Of a stretch of DNA of 64,000 nucleotides, positions 61,873 to 64,000 are shown one piece after another (the stretch's first letter is position 1; every line of letters starts with the position of its first letter). The position numbers were made by a program, and so were the translations under genes. The DNA is from Propionicicella superfundia DSM 22317 (lineage in GTDB: Bacteria > Actinomycetota > Actinomycetes > Propionibacteriales > Propionibacteriaceae), in NCBI RefSeq assembly GCF_000423465.1, contig NZ_AUIA01000019.1:1-64000 (forward strand), in the 5' to 3' direction. The notes beneath the pieces were generated by a model. It was not told the origin of the DNA. It did not search any database and worked only from the letters and a program-made list of their open reading frames with translations.

Positions 61873-64000
61873 GTGGCAGGACGGGATGAACGTCGGGCGC
61901 GTTCCGAGGCGGCGGATCTCGCCGGCCGTCTGCTGGAGGGCGTGAGCGTGCAACTCGTCGGACTGCCCGGTTCGGGCCGCTCGACACTCGCTCGGCGGGT
62001 GGCGGGCGAGGTCGCTGCGGCGGGCCACGGGACGCTGTGGGTCAAGGGCATTGCGCCGCTGCGCGGCCGGGCGTTGACCGCACTCGCGTTGGCCGGTGTC
62101 CCGATCGATCCGGTGTCTGCATCGACCTTGAGCGCGTTGGCGCTGGCGAGGGCGACGGACGCCCTCAGTGAGTTGGTCGGCGAGTCAACGGCCGTGCTGA
62201 TCGACGACGTGGAGTATCTCGACGTGGCCAGCGGAGGCGTGATCGTCGCCGCGCACGTGCGCAGACCGTTCCCGATCCTGTTCACCCACCGACCCGGTCG
62301 GGAGCGGGACGAGTTGGCGAGCGCGCTGGCTTCCGAGTTCCAGCCGGCAGTGCGGCTGTCCATGGCGACGGCCTCTTTCGAGGACGTTCAGCGGCTTGTG
62401 CATGAAGCACTTCCGGGGACGGTCGATCCCGCCGGTGTAGCCCAGATCGCCATCCTCTCGGGCGGGCTGCCGCGCCTGGTGTGCGCGATCGTGGATTCAG
62501 CGCGTCGGAACGGCAGCATCCGGCAGGCGAACGGCATGTGGACCGTCACCGGTGAGCTGTGGGACGACCAACTGCTTCAGGTGATCTACCCGCTGATCCA
62601 GGATCTCGGCGAGGACGACATCGCGTCTCTGGCGGCCATCGGTCGCGCCGCAGGCGACTCGAGGAGCATCGAGGCGATCGTCACCTCGCGACCGGGAGAC
62701 GTTCGGACGCTGCGGGAGGCCGGCCTGCTGCGGGTCGCGAGTCGTGCTTCGGGCTGCCCGGCCTCGGTGTTCCCGCCCTTGCTCGCCGAGTATCTGCTCC
62801 GGCGCGCGCCGCTCGATGCCTATGCCGTCGATTCCACGGGGCGGGCCGGAGGTCGGCAGTCCGAGCCGTGGAGCTGGCGAGAGCGGTTGCCGATGGGAGC
62901 GGAAGCATCGGAGTACGCCGCTCGGCTGGGCCTCTACTGGCGGGGTGAAGTTGCCGCTCGCAGGAGTGCCTGGGAACAGGAGCGCGACAGCATGCACGCT
63001 GCGCAGTTGCTGACGGCGATGGACGTCGTCGCTGCGGAACCCGGCGAGATCGCGACGGTGCTGGGCCATGTCTCACTCACCGGCGACGATCCGGCGGCGT
63101 GCGCCGCTGTGGCGGCCCGGTCGGCGGTCCACCGTGCGATAGTGCAGCGCGATGTGGACGGAGCGTTCGCCGAACTGGACGAGGACCGTGCGCTGATCCC
63201 GGACGCCGACGGCTACCTGAGCGCGTTCAAGGCACACCTCGCGTTTCTCAACGGTCACGCCCGGGAGGCCGCCGACCTGTTGGCGCAGGCCAAGCCTCAC
63301 CTTGCCGTGTGCCGGGAGGCGATGACCGGGGTGACCGTCGAGAGTCTGATCGCTTCCGGAAAGACGACCGAGGCCCTCGGCATCCTTGCCACCGATGACT
63401 GCCGCGATCCGATGTTCGTCGGCCACAGTGCGATCTGTGAGGGTCTGGCGCGGGTGCTGGGCGACGATGTCACCGGTGGGGTGGAATGGGCGCTCGACCA
63501 TCTCGGCAATGCCATCGAGACCCTGGAACCCCGTCTGATCGACGGTCATGCCTACACGGCGGCCGTCGGCATGATCCTGCTGGGTCGGCTCGACGATCTG
63601 GAAGACTTGGTGGACATCGTCTTTCGCTTCCCTACCGGCACACCCCTGCAGCGGCACTTCCGCGCCGGACTGTTCTCCCTCACGGCCGTCGTGAGGAACT
63701 GGGAGGGAGAGGCGGATCAGGCGCGGAGGCTGGCGGCGCAGGCGACCGCTCTGAGCACGTGCATCGGGCCCTACCCCGGCATGTGGCACTCGCAGGAGCG
63801 GTACCTCGATCCCGCCGCCGGACCAGGGCCGCTGTGGGAGACCGTGCGCGAACGGCTTGCGAACGGCTACCTTGCGGCCGCCGTGTTCAGTGCCGTGTCG
63901 GCTGCTGAACGATGTGCCGACGTGGCCGGGACGGCCTGTCTGATCGAGGCGGGCATGGGCGCCGAGAGCGCCATCGTGCGCGCACTCACCGGCTACGTCG
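61873..64000 (+). CDS. STAND/MalT-like ATPase, probably a LuxR-type regulator (3' partial)
   Basis: The frame is open to the right edge (709 codons seen). An ATP-binding site GLPGSGRST is at about residues 30-38, with Arg in place of the usual Walker A Lys, and Walker B AVLIDDVEYLD near 110. A winged-helix-like region and long helical repeats follow, as in MalT and other LuxR-C-terminal STAND regulators; the DNA-binding end would lie outside the window. The GTG with CGGAG six bases upstream is preferred; GTG codons at 61792 and 61750 are alternatives. It may regulate the adjoining surface-protein and WhiB-TPR genes, which is inference. Confidence 0.75.
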   Translation, partial: MAGRDERRARSEAADLAGRLLEGVSVQLVGLPGSGRSTLARRVAGEVAAAGHGTLWVKGIAPLRGRALTALALAGVPIDPVSASTLSALALARATDALSELVGESTAVLIDDVEYLDVASGGVIVAAHVRRPFPILFTHRPGRERDELASALASEFQPAVRLSMATASFEDVQRLVHEALPGTVDPAGVAQIAILSGGLPRLVCAIVDSARRNGSIRQANGMWTVTGELWDDQLLQVIYPLIQDLGEDDIASLAAIGRAAGDSRSIEAIVTSRPGDVRTLREAGLLRVASRASGCPASVFPPLLAEYLLRRAPLDAYAVDSTGRAGGRQSEPWSWRERLPMGAEASEYAARLGLYWRGEVAARRSAWEQERDSMHAAQLLTAMDVVAAEPGEIATVLGHVSLTGDDPAACAAVAARSAVHRAIVQRDVDGAFAELDEDRALIPDADGYLSAFKAHLAFLNGHAREAADLLAQAKPHLAVCREAMTGVTVESLIASGKTTEALGILATDDCRDPMFVGHSAICEGLARVLGDDVTGGVEWALDHLGNAIETLEPRLIDGHAYTAAVGMILLGRLDDLEDLVDIVFRFPTGTPLQRHFRAGLFSLTAVVRNWEGEADQARRLAAQATALSTCIGPYPGMWHSQERYLDPAAGPGPLWETVRERLANGYLAAAVFSAVSAAERCADVAGTACLIEAGMGAESAIVRALTGYV

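Overview
The window is high-GC actinobacterial DNA. It encodes mycothiol S-conjugate amidase (mca), a WhiB-like iron-sulfur regulator, DUF1707 and DUF4307 proteins, a PIN-PhoH fusion, a CIRCE-controlled hsp20 and sortase-type surface proteins. From about 24.3 to 38.5 kb the order greA, DUF4307, mca, small membrane protein, hlyIII, uppS-like, phoH2, DUF4245, xseB/xseA, ispH, ychF follows, as I recall it, the Mycobacterium tuberculosis Rv1080c-Rv1112 stretch. A Propionibacteriales-type actinobacterium is my best guess; the family is inference.

Layout. 0-2.7 kb: 3' part of a wall-anchored beta-propeller protein. 2.8-13.1 kb: HxlR regulator with a divergent oxidoreductase, a heterodimeric ABC exporter, Bax1-type membrane protein, NUDIX hydrolase, zinc metallopeptidase, lipoprotein, Mpg/AAG-type DNA glycosylase, SRPBCC protein and hsp20 behind a perfect CIRCE operator. 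13.3-15.9 kb: an overlapping minus-strand operon (HTH, Clp-N-domain protein, drug-type ABC ATPase, ABC-2 permease) behind nested palindromes. 15.9-24.3 kb: ArsR-ArsM fusion, msrA, Lrp/AsnC with divergent dimethylargininase, monooxygenase-fold protein, ung, MFS transporter, AI-2E-type permease, and a YvlB-like/DUF2089 pair. 24.3-38.5 kb: the conserved core cluster, with ilvA and rmuC inside it.

38.5-41.7 kb is an accessory segment. The 3' end of ychF plus its downstream hairpin occurs twice, about 1.9 kb apart, around a DUF4143-type ATPase. A GNAT acetyltransferase and a frameshifted PIN-toxin remnant follow. 41.7-46.2 kb holds an alanine-utilisation cassette (Lrp regulator, alanine racemase, alanine dehydrogenase, CycA-type permease). 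46.4-53.9 kb holds an orphan LacI regulator and a ribose operon rbsRACBKD whose regulator gene is preceded by two abutting LacI-type operators.

54-64 kb looks like accessory DNA: a DUF805 protein, a decayed IS5-family transposase, a 14-copy 21-bp tandem repeat, then a WhiB-like gene overlapping a large TPR-protein gene, an LPXTG surface protein and the start of a STAND/MalT-like ATPase that runs off the edge. This last group is the best candidate for something not yet described; the other strong oddities are the duplicated ychF end and the Clp-N/ABC operon.
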